This document shows, piece by piece, positions 18,132 to 26,670 of a stretch of 64,000 bases of DNA. How positions within the stretch are numbered: the stretch's first letter is position 1; every line of letters begins with the position of its first letter. Source of the DNA: Pontiella desulfatans (GTDB lineage: Bacteria > Verrucomicrobiota > Kiritimatiellia > Kiritimatiellales > Pontiellaceae); contig NZ_CAAHFG010000001.1 of the NCBI RefSeq assembly GCF_900890425.1, forward strand, positions 248,001 to 312,000. Reading direction: 5' to 3'. Under the pieces are notes generated by a model. It saw only the letters and a list, made by a program, of their open reading frames with translations, did not search any database and was not told the DNA's origin. The position numbers and the translations under genes were made by a program.

Positions 18132-18176
18132 CTTTATCCCCTGATTATTGGTTGGTTTTGGAATTGCGCGGCGAAC

Positions 18177-18229
18177 CTAACAGAAAGCTGACACAAAGCT
18201 AATACTTAAATGTTAGCGTTTTGTTAGGA
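18177..18229. promoter_or_regulatory. Pho-box-like repeats in both orientations upstream of the second cotransporter
   Basis: On the plus strand CTAACA, CTGACA and CTAATA at 18177, 18188 and 18199 keep an 11-bp period. Right beside them TTAG cores at 18213 and 18224 form a two-unit box facing the cotransporter. The second box overlaps the phoR stop codon. The CTGACA unit is one base from the E. coli CTGTCA. Confidence 0.6.
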
Positions 18230-20014
18230 CGCGCTGGCGGGGGGTTCGCCTGCGGGGAGGCTGATAATGAAGGTCGTGCCGGCTCCTAGCTGGCTTTCGA
18301 CCCGGATGGAGCCTTCGTGGCTTTGCACGATGTGTTTGACGATCGAAAGGCCAAGCCCCGTTCCGCCCAGTTTGCGGCTGCGGGCGGTATCGACGCGGTA
18401 GAAGCGTTCGAACAGGCGGTCGAGGTGCTTGCGCTCAATGCCGAAGCCTTCGTCCTTGATATAGATCAGCACCTGGTCGGCATGTTTTTCGGCCAGCACC
18501 AGCACCTTTTTGTCGGGCTCGGAATATTTGACGGCGTTGACGATGAGGTTGACGAGCGCCTGTTCCAGCAGGGGCGCGTTGATCGATAGTTCAAGGTCTT
18601 CGGGGCAGACGCAGTCGATCTGGATGTTTTTCTTGCCGGCCTGGAGCTGGCAGAGGTAAATGGCCGTCTCGATGACCGGGGAGAGCTTGCTCGTTTCTTT
18701 CATGACGAGGCCGCCCTTCTGCTCCAGCCGCGATAGCGTGAGCAGGTCGTCGATGATCGAGTTGAGCCGCCCGGACTGCTGGCTGATGATTTGCAGGAAG
18801 CGGAGAATGTCCGGTTCGTGGTTCCATTCGTCCGATAGCAGGGTTTCGACAAAGCCCTTGATGGAGGTGATCGGGGTTTTCAGTTCATGCGAAACGTTGG
18901 CCACAAAGTCGGCGCGCACCGTTTCGAGGTGCCGGATGTGGGTGACGTCGCGCAAGACGATGAGCGCGCCGATCGATTTGTTTTCGGCGTTCCAGAGGAC
19001 GGTGCCGCTGGCCAGAACCTGCTTTTCGGTGTCGCCGATCAGCGTCAAATCGCGCACGAGCGGCTTCTGGGAACCGATGACGGCCTTGATGAACTCCTGC
19101 AGATTGGAGAACCGGACCACTTGCTGGACCAGCTCGCGCTTGGTTTTCTCGTGGTCCACGCAAAGGATTTCGCCGGCGACGCGGTTCATGTGGATAATGC
19201 GTTCCTTGCGATCGACCGCCAGCACGCCTTCATCCATGGAGGAGAGGACGGCATTCTGTTCGTTGCGCTGTTCGATGATCGTGGACAGCGTCGTGTTGAG
19301 CTGCTCCGACATCGAGTTGAGCGCATTCGCCAGCTGGTCGAGTTCCAGCGCCTGCTGGGCGGGGATCCGGTGGTTGAAGTCGCCCTCCGCAAAGCGCCCC
19401 GCGGCGCGCCCCATGCCGCGCAAGGGGTAGGTGATGCGGCGGACAACGCCGATGCAGATAACCATGGCCAGGGCCCCGGAGAGAATCGCGGCCACGAAAA
19501 CCCGAACGGTCATCTTGTTCAGTTCACCCTTGATGTCGGTCATGGGCAGCGAGGCACGCACGGCGCAGAGGGTTTCCTGGTTGCCGCTTTTCAGCGGGAC
19601 GGCGATATACATCATTTCCTGTTTAACCGTTCGGCTGTAGCGCGTATCCATGCCAACGTCCCCGCCGAGCGCCTGCCGGATTTCGGGGCGGTCGCCGTGG
19701 TATTCCATCGTTGAGGGGGTTTCGTCGGAATCGCCGACCACCTTGCCATCGGGCATAATGATGGTGAAGCGGGTGTTTGCGGAGGTTCCTAGCTTTTTGC
19801 ACAAGGCGTCGAGGGCGGCCTCGTCCAGCTCTTCGACCAAGGGGGCCGCCTGCTCGGAAAGCAGTATCGTCCGTGTGCGGATGTCGTCTTCCATGGCCCG
19901 GAAATAGAGATCGGACATGGAGTGGAAGGAATAGAATGCCACCACGACAATCGCGATCGCCATCAGCACCCAATAGGAGGGGAGCAACAACCAGAACAGG
20001 TGCCTTTTCTTCAT
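18224..20014 (-). CDS. phoR: phosphate-regulon sensor histidine kinase PhoR-like
   Basis: This 596-residue membrane kinase should sense phosphate status and phosphorylate the PhoB-like regulator. Domains in order are membrane helix 1 (about 9-30), an extracytoplasmic sensor region, membrane helix 2 (about 168-190), HAMP (about 190-240), PAS (about 250-350), HisKA with the phospho-acceptor in VSHELKTPITSIKGF (near His376), and HATPase_c with N, G1 and G2 boxes (NLIVNAVKYSE, KDEGFGIERK, GGTGLGLSIVKHI). The start is 11 bp after the phoB stop. The large periplasmic sensor region makes it a PhoR/WalK-type kinase; the Pho assignment rests on its neighbours. Confidence 0.9.
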   Translation of the reverse strand: MKKRHLFWLLLPSYWVLMAIAIVVVAFYSFHSMSDLYFRAMEDDIRTRTILLSEQAAPLVEELDEAALDALCKKLGTSANTRFTIIMPDGKVVGDSDETPSTMEYHGDRPEIRQALGGDVGMDTRYSRTVKQEMMYIAVPLKSGNQETLCAVRASLPMTDIKGELNKMTVRVFVAAILSGALAMVICIGVVRRITYPLRGMGRAAGRFAEGDFNHRIPAQQALELDQLANALNSMSEQLNTTLSTIIEQRNEQNAVLSSMDEGVLAVDRKERIIHMNRVAGEILCVDHEKTKRELVQQVVRFSNLQEFIKAVIGSQKPLVRDLTLIGDTEKQVLASGTVLWNAENKSIGALIVLRDVTHIRHLETVRADFVANVSHELKTPITSIKGFVETLLSDEWNHEPDILRFLQIISQQSGRLNSIIDDLLTLSRLEQKGGLVMKETSKLSPVIETAIYLCQLQAGKKNIQIDCVCPEDLELSINAPLLEQALVNLIVNAVKYSEPDKKVLVLAEKHADQVLIYIKDEGFGIERKHLDRLFERFYRVDTARSRKLGGTGLGLSIVKHIVQSHEGSIRVESQLGAGTTFIISLPAGEPPASAS

Positions 20015-20025
20015 GGGGAATCCGC

Positions 20026-20721
20026 CTATTCTTCTTCCTTGAAGCGGTAGCCGATTCCCCGGACGGTTTCAATGCATTTCCCGGCCGCGCCCAGTTTTTT
20101 ACGTAGACCCACAATCTGGACATCCACCGAGCGGTCGGTCACCGGATAATCGTCGCCATGGACCGCGTCCACGATCTGGTAGCGCGTAAAGACCCGGCCC
20201 GGTTGCTGGGCCAAGAGCTGGAGCACCTTGAACTCGGTAAAGGTCAGGGCAACATCGGTTCCATCGACCTCCACCTTGTGGCGCGCAACATCGATCGAAA
20301 TGCCGTGGTTGCTGATCAGCTCCTCGCTGGCGACCGACCGGTTAGCCGTAATGCGCCGCAGGGCCGCCTTGACGCGGGCCAGCAGAACCCGCGGGCTGAA
20401 CGGTTTTGTCACATAGTCGTCTGCGCCCAGCTCCAGGCCGGTCACCACATCGGCCTCCTCGCACAGGGCGGTCAGCATAATGATTGGTATGCGCTCCGTC
20501 TTCGGGTCGGCCTTGAGGCGTTTGCAAACCTCCAGCCCATCCGCCCCCGGCAGCATGATATCGAGCAGGATCAGGTCGGGTTGGAATTGTGCGGCCAAGG
20601 TTAGTGCCTCCTCGCCCGAGTCCACCACCTTCACCCGATATTTGTTGCGCTCCAGGTTGAACAACAGCAGTTCCTGGATCGGCGCTTCGTCTTCCACGAC
20701 TAAAATTTTGATCTTTTCCAT
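20026..20721 (-). CDS. phoB: phosphate-regulon response regulator PhoB-like
   Basis: This is an OmpR/PhoB-family response regulator of about 231 residues. The receiver domain (about 1-120) has the acidic pocket VVEDE, the phospho-acceptor Asp54 in LILLDIMLPGADG, and the conserved Lys in DDYVTKPFSPRVLLAR. The C-terminal winged helix (about 135-230) contains LTFTEFKVLQLLAQQPGRVF and TDRSVDVQIVGLRKKLG. An in-frame ATG lies six codons upstream; neither start has a clear ribosome-binding site, and I prefer MEKIKILVVEDE, the usual family start. It is the first gene of phoB-phoR. A possible Pho box upstream suggests self-regulation. It is the likely reader of the 11-bp repeats in this window. Confidence 0.92.
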   Translation of the reverse strand: MEKIKILVVEDEAPIQELLLFNLERNKYRVKVVDSGEEALTLAAQFQPDLILLDIMLPGADGLEVCKRLKADPKTERIPIIMLTALCEEADVVTGLELGADDYVTKPFSPRVLLARVKAALRRITANRSVASEELISNHGISIDVARHKVEVDGTDVALTFTEFKVLQLLAQQPGRVFTRYQIVDAVHGDDYPVTDRSVDVQIVGLRKKLGAAGKCIETVRGIGYRFKEEE

Positions 20722-20765
20722 GCGCCCAATGTTTCGCATTTGCCGAACGCTAACAATCCTTAAAA

Positions 20766-20785
20766 TGTTAGAATCAGGTTATTCC
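20766..20785 (-). promoter_or_regulatory. possible Pho box upstream of phoB
   Basis: On the minus strand ATAACC and CTAACA are 11 bp apart (plus-strand cores at 20779 and 20768), 45-65 bp upstream of phoB. A further inverted TGTTAG lies ten bases downstream. Fewer and weaker units than at pstS or pstC. Confidence 0.4.
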
Positions 20786-20859
20786 GTTGTTTGCTAGATG
20801 TTTAGGGAATCCGTGCGCCGGGAGCCAAAGGGGGCTGTTTCGTGGTGGGTTTTCTTCGG

Positions 20860-20901
20860 TTGTGTAATCCAGATTGACGATCGTCAATCTGGATTACACA
20901 A
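20860..20901. repeat. perfect 42-nt palindrome between phoB and the HMG-CoA reductase gene
   Basis: Twenty-one bases beginning TTGTGTAATCC run directly into their exact reverse complement with no loop, centred between 20880 and 20881. One further arm (CGG with CCG) continues on both sides after a single-T offset. It is not followed by a T-run, so it is not an ordinary terminator. It lies in a 320-bp divergent intergenic region (20722-21041) that otherwise holds only the possible phoB box and the ribosome-binding site of the next gene. Confidence 0.9.
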
Positions 20902-21041
20902 ACCGTGCAGGGTGCCGGGTTGACTTTCATGGGGGCAGGTATTAGCTTCGGTGCGGAAATGAACCAGATAAACTAAGTTTATGGAGCCTCTTGCAAAACC
21001 CTTCGAGTTTGCGAGGCAGTTTTTTGTTAGAGGAGAATATG

Positions 21042-22085
21042 ATGGAACAAGGTTCGTTTGCGCAGATCCCCATGCAATTTGTGGGCCCTTTAAGGGTTTC
21101 CGGAATCCAGCTCGAAGGCGAATACGAGGTGCCGCTGGCCACCTATGAGATTCCGCTATGGCCTTCGGTCAACCGCGGCGCCCGTGTTTCGATGAACTGC
21201 GAAGGCGGAATCAAGTGCACGGTCGTGGACGACCGGATGACCCGCTCCGTGCTTTTCGAGGCGCCCGATGCCACCGCGGCATTCCTTGCCCTGGAAAAAA
21301 TAAAGGCGGGTCTTCCTATCCTTGAAAAGGTGGTCGAAGGCACCAGCCGCTTCGCGAAGCTGATCAACATCAACGCCCAGATTGCCGGCAACCTGTTGTT
21401 TGTCCGGTTCGAGTTCACCACCGGCGATGCCTCCGGGCATAACATGTGCACCCAGGCCGCCGAGGCGCTCATGAACCATATTCTCGGAAACCATCCCGAG
21501 CTCGAATATGGCTCCATCTCCGGGAACTATTGTTCCGACAAGAAGGCCACCGCCGTCAACGGCATCCTCGGGCGCGGGAAATACGTGGTGGCCGAACTGC
21601 TCATTCCCGGAAAAATCGTCCGCCGCTATCTCAAAACCACGCCCGCAAAGGTGGTGCAGCTCAACATCCGCAAAAACCTCATCGGCACCATGCTCGCCGG
21701 TGGTTCGCGCAGCGCCAACGCCCATTTCGCCAACATGCTGCTCGGCTTCTACCTCGCAACGGGGCAGGACGCCGCCAACATTGTCGAGGGCTCCCAGGGC
21801 ATGACCCTGGCCGAGGAGCGCGACGGCGACCTCTATTTTTCCGTCACCCTGCCCAACCTCATCATGGGCACCGTCGGCAACGGCAAGGGGCTCGATTTTG
21901 TCTTGGACAACATGCGGCGCATGGGGCTGGACGAAGAGCGCGCCCCCGGCGAGAATTCAAAACGCCTCGCCTGCCTCTGCGCCGCCACCGTCCTCTGCGG
22001 CGAGCTCTCCCTCCTCGCCGCCCAGACCAACCCGGGCGAGCTCATGGACGCCCACCGCCGCATCGAGCGCGGGCAGCAGAAGTAA
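21042..22085 (+). CDS. hydroxymethylglutaryl-CoA reductase family protein
   Basis: HMG-CoA reductase makes mevalonate, the committed precursor for isoprenoids. The 347-residue protein has all four catalytic positions of the family: Glu36 in VPLATYEIPLWPSVNRG, Lys in GNYCSDKKATAVNG (about 167), Asp243 in GQDAANIVEGSQ and the C-terminal His338 in LMDAHRRIERG. The cofactor-site motif reads TTGDASGHNM, and GTVGNGKG matches the usual GTVGGGT. The second of two adjacent ATGs is chosen because AGGAG lies six bases upstream. No other mevalonate-pathway gene is adjacent. The QTNP stretch before the catalytic His differs from common family members, so it may be a diverged subgroup. Confidence 0.85.
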   Translation: MEQGSFAQIPMQFVGPLRVSGIQLEGEYEVPLATYEIPLWPSVNRGARVSMNCEGGIKCTVVDDRMTRSVLFEAPDATAAFLALEKIKAGLPILEKVVEGTSRFAKLININAQIAGNLLFVRFEFTTGDASGHNMCTQAAEALMNHILGNHPELEYGSISGNYCSDKKATAVNGILGRGKYVVAELLIPGKIVRRYLKTTPAKVVQLNIRKNLIGTMLAGGSRSANAHFANMLLGFYLATGQDAANIVEGSQGMTLAEERDGDLYFSVTLPNLIMGTVGNGKGLDFVLDNMRRMGLDEERAPGENSKRLACLCAATVLCGELSLLAAQTNPGELMDAHRRIERGQQK

Positions 22086-22222
22086 GCGTTCCCTATGGGG
22101 TGAATGTGGGGCGGCGGGGTATTTGGAGTATCGAAAAATCTGGCAGGAACATCGCGTTCGCTAATGTTGCCTAATAACTGCCGGTCGGGTACCATGCTCC
22201 CGATGGTATATGGAGATAAATC

Positions 22223-22639
22223 ATGTCACTGGAGTTAGGCAGTTTAGAAAAGGCTATCGAGGCGCTTGGCCGGTCTTTGCGCGTGATTGAAGCAGAATCG
22301 GACTCCGCCAATTCCGATCTGATTGAAACGCTGCGAGCCGGGGTCGTACAGAATTTCGAGGTGGCGTACGAGCAGTCGTGGAAAATGATGAAGCGGTGGC
22401 TGGAAGCCAATGTGGGTTCGGTCGAGGTTGATGGAGTTACCCGCCGACAACTCTTCCGGCTATGCCATGAAAGCCGGTTGATTGACGATGTTGATGCCTG
22501 GATGGGATTCCACAAGTCGCGCAACGAAACCTCACATACCTATGATGCTGAAACCGCCGACGATGTTTTTAATATGGCGAAAGTGTTCTTGCCTGCCGCA
22601 ACGGATGTGCTTTCCAGGATTGCTGCCCGTAATGATTGA
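22223..22639 (+). CDS. HEPN-domain protein, HI0074-type nucleotidyltransferase substrate-binding partner
   Basis: This 138-residue helical protein belongs to the HEPN superfamily (HI0074-like). The HEPN motif R-x4-H is visible in SRNETSHTYD near residues 96-101, and FEVAYEQSWKMMKRWLE is typical of the subfamily. It overlaps the following nucleotidyltransferase gene by 8 bp. The HEPN-MNT pair is a known toxin-antitoxin arrangement: the HEPN protein is an RNase-like toxin and the MNT partner an adenylyltransferase antitoxin that modifies it. The intact R-x4-H suggests an active toxin. Confidence 0.85.
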   Translation: MSLELGSLEKAIEALGRSLRVIEAESDSANSDLIETLRAGVVQNFEVAYEQSWKMMKRWLEANVGSVEVDGVTRRQLFRLCHESRLIDDVDAWMGFHKSRNETSHTYDAETADDVFNMAKVFLPAATDVLSRIAARND

Positions 22640-22922
22640 TCTTCCTCAAGAACAGCTGGAAACCGTAAGGCGGATTCTTTCCGGACATGTTCACGGCGCT
22701 GAAATCCGGGTGTTTGGTTCGCGGGTGCAAGGCAATGCCAAGCCCTGGTCTGATCTTGATTTGGTAATCATCGGAAACAAAAAGCTGGAACTGGGTGCCC
22801 TTGGTGACCTCCGGGAAGCATTCGAAGAGTCCGACCTCCCTATTCGCATTGATGTGTTGGACTGGCATTCCATTTCATCCGAATTCCGCAAGGTCATCCA
22901 GGCCCGGTTCGAATTGCTTTGA
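22632..22922 (+). CDS. minimal nucleotidyltransferase (MNT) antitoxin-like protein
   Basis: This is a 96-residue minimal nucleotidyltransferase. The catalytic signature is complete: the GSRVQG loop followed by the metal-binding pair in WSDLDLVI, and a third acidic residue in IRIDVLDW. The start ATG at 22632 overlaps the HEPN gene's stop, so translation is coupled. By family knowledge it would adenylylate or otherwise neutralise the HEPN toxin. Both genes have ordinary-looking composition for the region. Confidence 0.85.
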   Translation: MIDLPQEQLETVRRILSGHVHGAEIRVFGSRVQGNAKPWSDLDLVIIGNKKLELGALGDLREAFEESDLPIRIDVLDWHSISSEFRKVIQARFELL

Positions 22923-23449
22923 TTGCATCGGGAAGCGCAGCAACGGGAACCGGCACGCACGGTTGGTGCATGTTGGCCTTTCGATAAAACCATGTTTTCC
23001 GGCACCAGTTCCGGTTGTTGGGCACATGCGACATTCATAATCCTGCCCTAATCTTTCTTTCCCTTTTCAAATGCATGCCTAACGATATGGGGCCTAAAGC
23101 CCTGGCCGGTAGTATGTTTTGCTAGATTAACCACTAGCGGAACCGTTGCATCCAAACCGTTTCCTAATGTTGCGCTAGCCTGTTCCTTGCCGAAAGCCAA
23201 CGGCATCCACAGCGCCTTCTAATGTTTCCTTAACACAAAAACCGCCCAATGTGCGGTGTCGAAGGGGACAACTCCGCTGGGACGGATAATTTTAACGAAC
23301 CCGACCACTTTGACGTTTCAGCGGGATGATCGGAAACCGGACGGACAAAACGTAAAGGCCGCCGGTTCCGCCCCGACGACATGGGTAGGCAGGACCAATG
23401 TTGCGGGAGACCGCAATTTATTATCGTTAATCATTAAAGGAGAAAGTTA
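22923..23449. other. 527-bp intergenic leader with candidate Pho boxes
   Basis: I see no convincing gene here. Several CTAA-type hexamers occur, and two pairs keep the 11-bp period (annotated separately). The last bases hold AAAGGAGAAAG, the ribosome-binding site of the next gene. The stretch between about 23240 and 23430 could be a long untranslated leader. Confidence 0.5.
23164..23236 (+). promoter_or_regulatory. candidate Pho boxes upstream of the secreted beta-helix-like protein
   Basis: CTAATG/CTAGCC at 23164 and 23175, and CTAATG/TTAACA at 23219 and 23230, are each 11 bp apart and point toward the gene at 23450. They are more degenerate than the pst boxes and 210-290 bp from the start codon. 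Confidence 0.4.
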
Positions 23450-25222
23450 ATGAAAAAACAGTTTATTATCGCAGCTGCCATGGCTGCAGCAGGTGCGGCT
23501 AGCGCGGCACATTATAACCATTCTGGTGATATCACCAGTTCTGTGACTTGGGCAGCCGGCGACACGCATAGCATGGTTGACCGCGTTACCGTGATGCCAG
23601 GGGCAACCCTGACCATCGAACCGGGTACCATTATCGCTAGTGACGGTGGTTCCTTGGCCGTCACGGCCGGTGCTCAGATCCACGCCGAAGGTACTCGCGC
23701 CAAGCCGATCATCTTCACTTCCGTCAACGACGACTTCGCAACCTGGCGCCCGGTGTGCCAGGAGTGGGGTTCGCTTGCGATCATGGGGGAAGGCATCATT
23801 TCCTCGCACCTTTACAAAGGCGCTCCGAAGAACGGTACGCAGAACACCCCGACTGCCGTTGGCACGCACACCCGCGTCATGGAAGGCCTGGTTGCCCGCG
23901 GCGATGGAACCGAAGAGTACGGCGGAAACAACGATGACTACGATGCCGGTACGCTCTCCTATGTTTCCTTCCGCTACGGCGGACAGGTGCTGGAAGAAAC
24001 ATCCGAGCTGAACGGTCTCTCCCTCGGGGGTATTGGCCGCGAAACCCAGATCGACCACATCGAAATCATGAACAACGTCGATGACGGTATCGAAATCTGG
24101 GGCGGCACGGTCTGCATGAAGTATATCTCCATCTGGAACATTGGCGACGACAGCCTCGACTGCGACCAGGGCTGGCGCGGCAAGGTTCAGCATGGCCTGA
24201 TCGTTCAGGGCTACTCCGCCGACGCGAAGCAGGGTTCCGGTGTGGGCGACAACTGCATCGAGATGGACGGTTCCGAAGACTCCGACTGCGAGCCGCACAC
24301 CACCTCCACCCTTTACAACTTCACCGTAATCGGCAACCCCACCAAGGGCGACCACGGCCTTGCGCTGCGCGACAACGTTCGCCTGCAGGTTCGCAACTCC
24401 ATCTTCATGGATATCCCGGACGTGCTGATCGACGAAGAGTATGACGGTGACGGCGGTTCCGGCTGGGGCTTCGCCCAGGGCACGACGGTTACTCCGGATG
24501 ACGGCGATGGAAACTTCTACGCTTCCCACGTTGCCCTGAAGACGGTTCCGAACATGGAAGACACCTATGGCGTTGCCTTCAACGCCAATGCCTATGCCGG
24601 CGACCTGGCCCGCATCGGTGTTGCTTCCAACGAAATCGTCTACTGGGCGCAGGCCGACGGCTACATGAACGAGCTGACCGATACGGTCCTTTACAATGTG
24701 GTCAAGGGTGGGCACATCGACGAGATCGAGCTTTTCGAGTATGCCGGCTACAATGCTGAAGTTGTAACCAACCTGCCGATCGTCGCCTTGGAGCGTGGCC
24801 CGTTGGTTAGCCTGTACGGGGGTGCGCTGTCCTGCGCGCCGGTGACCAACCTGAATCCGTGCGCAGCGAACGATGCCTTGGTTGCCGACTCCCTGCCGAC
24901 CAACGATGGCTTCTTCGATCCGGTATCCTACCGTGGCGCTTTCTCCGCGGATGAAAACTGGCTGGCTGGCTGGACGGCTGCCTATCAGTACGGAATGCTC
25001 GACGGCCGCACCGACGCTGGTGCGACTGAAATCGATGGCGGCGTTTATCTGACCGTTGCTGATTCGGTTGAGGGGCAGTACTACTACGTTGAAAGTTCGG
25101 ACAATCCCGGCTTCGCAAGCAACGTTGTTGTGGAAGCAACCTTGGTCGGTACCGGTTCCGAGATCTACTATGGTGATCCTGCGATCGAGTCGGCCAAGTT
25201 TTTCCGCATCACTTCCTACTAA
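23450..25222 (+). CDS. secreted beta-helix-like protein of unknown function, partner of a TonB receptor
   Basis: This 590-residue exported protein begins with a signal peptide (AAGAASAAH, cleavage near residue 20). The N-terminal part (VTVMPGATLTIEPGTII, then GAQIHAEGTRAKPIIFTS) and the middle (IDHIEIMNNVDDGIEIWGG) look like successive turns of a right-handed beta-helix. It resembles a family of exported proteins often next to TonB receptors in Bacteroidetes and proteobacteria. The protein is rich in Asp and Gly, which suggests Ca2+ binding, and has Cys pairs. Translation starts after AAAGGAGA. A hairpin follows the stop. It heads the cluster that includes the lipoprotein and TonB receptor. 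No enzymatic residues are recognised. Confidence 0.75.
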   Translation: MKKQFIIAAAMAAAGAASAAHYNHSGDITSSVTWAAGDTHSMVDRVTVMPGATLTIEPGTIIASDGGSLAVTAGAQIHAEGTRAKPIIFTSVNDDFATWRPVCQEWGSLAIMGEGIISSHLYKGAPKNGTQNTPTAVGTHTRVMEGLVARGDGTEEYGGNNDDYDAGTLSYVSFRYGGQVLEETSELNGLSLGGIGRETQIDHIEIMNNVDDGIEIWGGTVCMKYISIWNIGDDSLDCDQGWRGKVQHGLIVQGYSADAKQGSGVGDNCIEMDGSEDSDCEPHTTSTLYNFTVIGNPTKGDHGLALRDNVRLQVRNSIFMDIPDVLIDEEYDGDGGSGWGFAQGTTVTPDDGDGNFYASHVALKTVPNMEDTYGVAFNANAYAGDLARIGVASNEIVYWAQADGYMNELTDTVLYNVVKGGHIDEIELFEYAGYNAEVVTNLPIVALERGPLVSLYGGALSCAPVTNLNPCAANDALVADSLPTNDGFFDPVSYRGAFSADENWLAGWTAAYQYGMLDGRTDAGATEIDGGVYLTVADSVEGQYYYVESSDNPGFASNVVVEATLVGTGSEIYYGDPAIESAKFFRITSY

Positions 25223-25250
25223 GGTTCTGCTGCAGGAAAAATGATCAATA

Positions 25251-25275
25251 TGGTGGCAGGGTTCCCCTGCCACCA
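25251..25275 (+). terminator. hairpin between the secreted protein and lipoprotein genes
   Basis: A 10-bp perfect stem (TGGTGGCAGG with CCTGCCACCA) with a 5-nt loop lies 28 bp after the stop codon. No T-run follows, so it may be a leaky terminator or an mRNA 3'-end stabiliser that lets the first gene be expressed more than the next. Confidence 0.5.
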
Positions 25276-25298
25276 CTCTCTATTATTAGGTATGGAAT

Positions 25299-26546
25299 AT
25301 GAGTATACGGTTTTTCTTTCTCTGTTTGATCTCTTTGTCGTTGGTTGGTTGTGTTGCGCGGGATGGCGATGCCGGATCTCTCACGACAAGCCAACGGGAG
25401 CTGGTTCTACAGGTCAAGGGTGCGCTTGGGCAGCTTCCCGACGAGCCGCATAAACGAACCCGTAACCGGGAGCTGGGCCTTCTTGCGGAAGTGGCTCTGG
25501 AGGCGGATGAAGAATCGCTCGTACTTGAGGTTGTTGAGGCAATCGACAACTGGCGAAACATACAATTGAAAGCGGAGCTGGCAACGACCTGCTACAACAT
25601 GGGCCGGGAGGAGAAGGCCCGGCAACTCGTGGAGGAGGTTGAGCAGACGGTCGACACGGTTCTTGGAATTAAGAGCGGTAGGATCGTTGCGGCGGGAGAA
25701 AACAAAAACATCTTGGAGGAATACGACGATTTTCGCCTGGATCGTGTGAAAGTGGCGCTCTCCAAATATTATTTTACCAAGGGAGACAAGGAGTCTGCCA
25801 AAAAATGGAGCGAGGGTGTGCTGCCCGCCGAGCAGTCCGAGTTTATCAAACAACAGGCGCAGGCATTGGCTAAAGAGAATTACGACACCTCGCTTGCCGT
25901 AAATAATATTTTGATTAAGGGAGAGACCTTCGAGGGTAAGAAAGCCGGCATTGATGGGCTGGTGTTGCTATTCGACCTCTACTATGGCGAGGAAGGGAAA
26001 CGCAATGAATTGAAGGCCTTGATTGACGAGTTTTCTATCTCCATGCCGGTGATGTACCGGGTGGAGTGGTTGCACGGCATGGCACTTTCCGCTTTCGGCC
26101 ATGGCGATGCCGCGGTGGCAAGGTCGTTGTATATAGAGTCTTCCTTGCTTATATCGGAAGGCTCCTTCAAGCCCCGTCTCTTCTTTCCGTTGAAAGCGGA
26201 AAACATCATTACCTCGCATAAGCTTGGGTTTCGTGAAGAGGCGTCCGAAGCCGCCGACCTGCTTTACGGGGAATATGCCAGGTTCGAGGGCAACATCTAC
26301 AACATCCACCGGGCAGACGTGCTCTGCGCGGTTGGCGAAATGTTTGTTGCGATCGGGCGTATGGATCGTGCGGAAGAGGTTTATCTGAATGCGCTGGATC
26401 AGGCCGGCGTGAATCCGAACTCCAGACCCCGGGTCGAGGACTTGAACCTCATCGCGTGCTCCCTGATTAAGCATGATGTTCCGTTAACATCCGGACTGCA
26501 TGAAAAGATGGATGGATTCGTGGGATCGTTGGGGGCGCCTTGGTAG
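25299..26546 (+). CDS. lipoprotein with TPR-like helical repeats
   Basis: This is a 415-residue predicted lipoprotein. The signal peptide ends with a lipobox (SLSLVGC), so Cys17 would be lipidated. The rest is alpha-helical with pairs of helices resembling TPR or Sel1-like repeats, for example near 95-115 (LATTCYNMGREEKARQLVEE) and 335-365 (VGEMFVAIGRMDRAEEVYLN). It lies 77 bp after the secreted protein and 124 bp before the TonB receptor gene. By position it may be a surface or periplasmic helper of that receptor. I do not recognise a named family. Confidence 0.7.
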   Translation: MSIRFFFLCLISLSLVGCVARDGDAGSLTTSQRELVLQVKGALGQLPDEPHKRTRNRELGLLAEVALEADEESLVLEVVEAIDNWRNIQLKAELATTCYNMGREEKARQLVEEVEQTVDTVLGIKSGRIVAAGENKNILEEYDDFRLDRVKVALSKYYFTKGDKESAKKWSEGVLPAEQSEFIKQQAQALAKENYDTSLAVNNILIKGETFEGKKAGIDGLVLLFDLYYGEEGKRNELKALIDEFSISMPVMYRVEWLHGMALSAFGHGDAAVARSLYIESSLLISEGSFKPRLFFPLKAENIITSHKLGFREEASEAADLLYGEYARFEGNIYNIHRADVLCAVGEMFVAIGRMDRAEEVYLNALDQAGVNPNSRPRVEDLNLIACSLIKHDVPLTSGLHEKMDGFVGSLGAPW

Positions 26547-26557
26547 GCGGCCCGCAC

Positions 26558-26575
26558 TTAACATAACACTAACCC
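26558..26575 (+). promoter_or_regulatory. Pho-box-like double repeat upstream of the TonB receptor
   Basis: TTAACA at 26558 and CTAACC at 26569 keep the 11-bp period and point toward the receptor gene about 95 bp away. Confidence 0.5.
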
Positions 26576-26670
26576 TAAAAAGGTTGTTGCCGATTTTGGT
26601 GCACCGTAAAACCCATGCACCTATTTGTGTTTGAATGGGGTTTGGATTTGAATTGGTTTGGTAGGTTTTG

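Noticed and set aside
23256-23450. 64-codon open frame upstream of the beta-helix gene
   Set aside because: No ribosome-binding site, composition like a leader, overlaps the real gene's ribosome-binding site.
23447-25276. 609-codon open frame on the minus strand opposite the beta-helix gene
   Set aside because: The plus strand has a signal peptide, ribosome-binding site and family resemblance; the minus strand does not.
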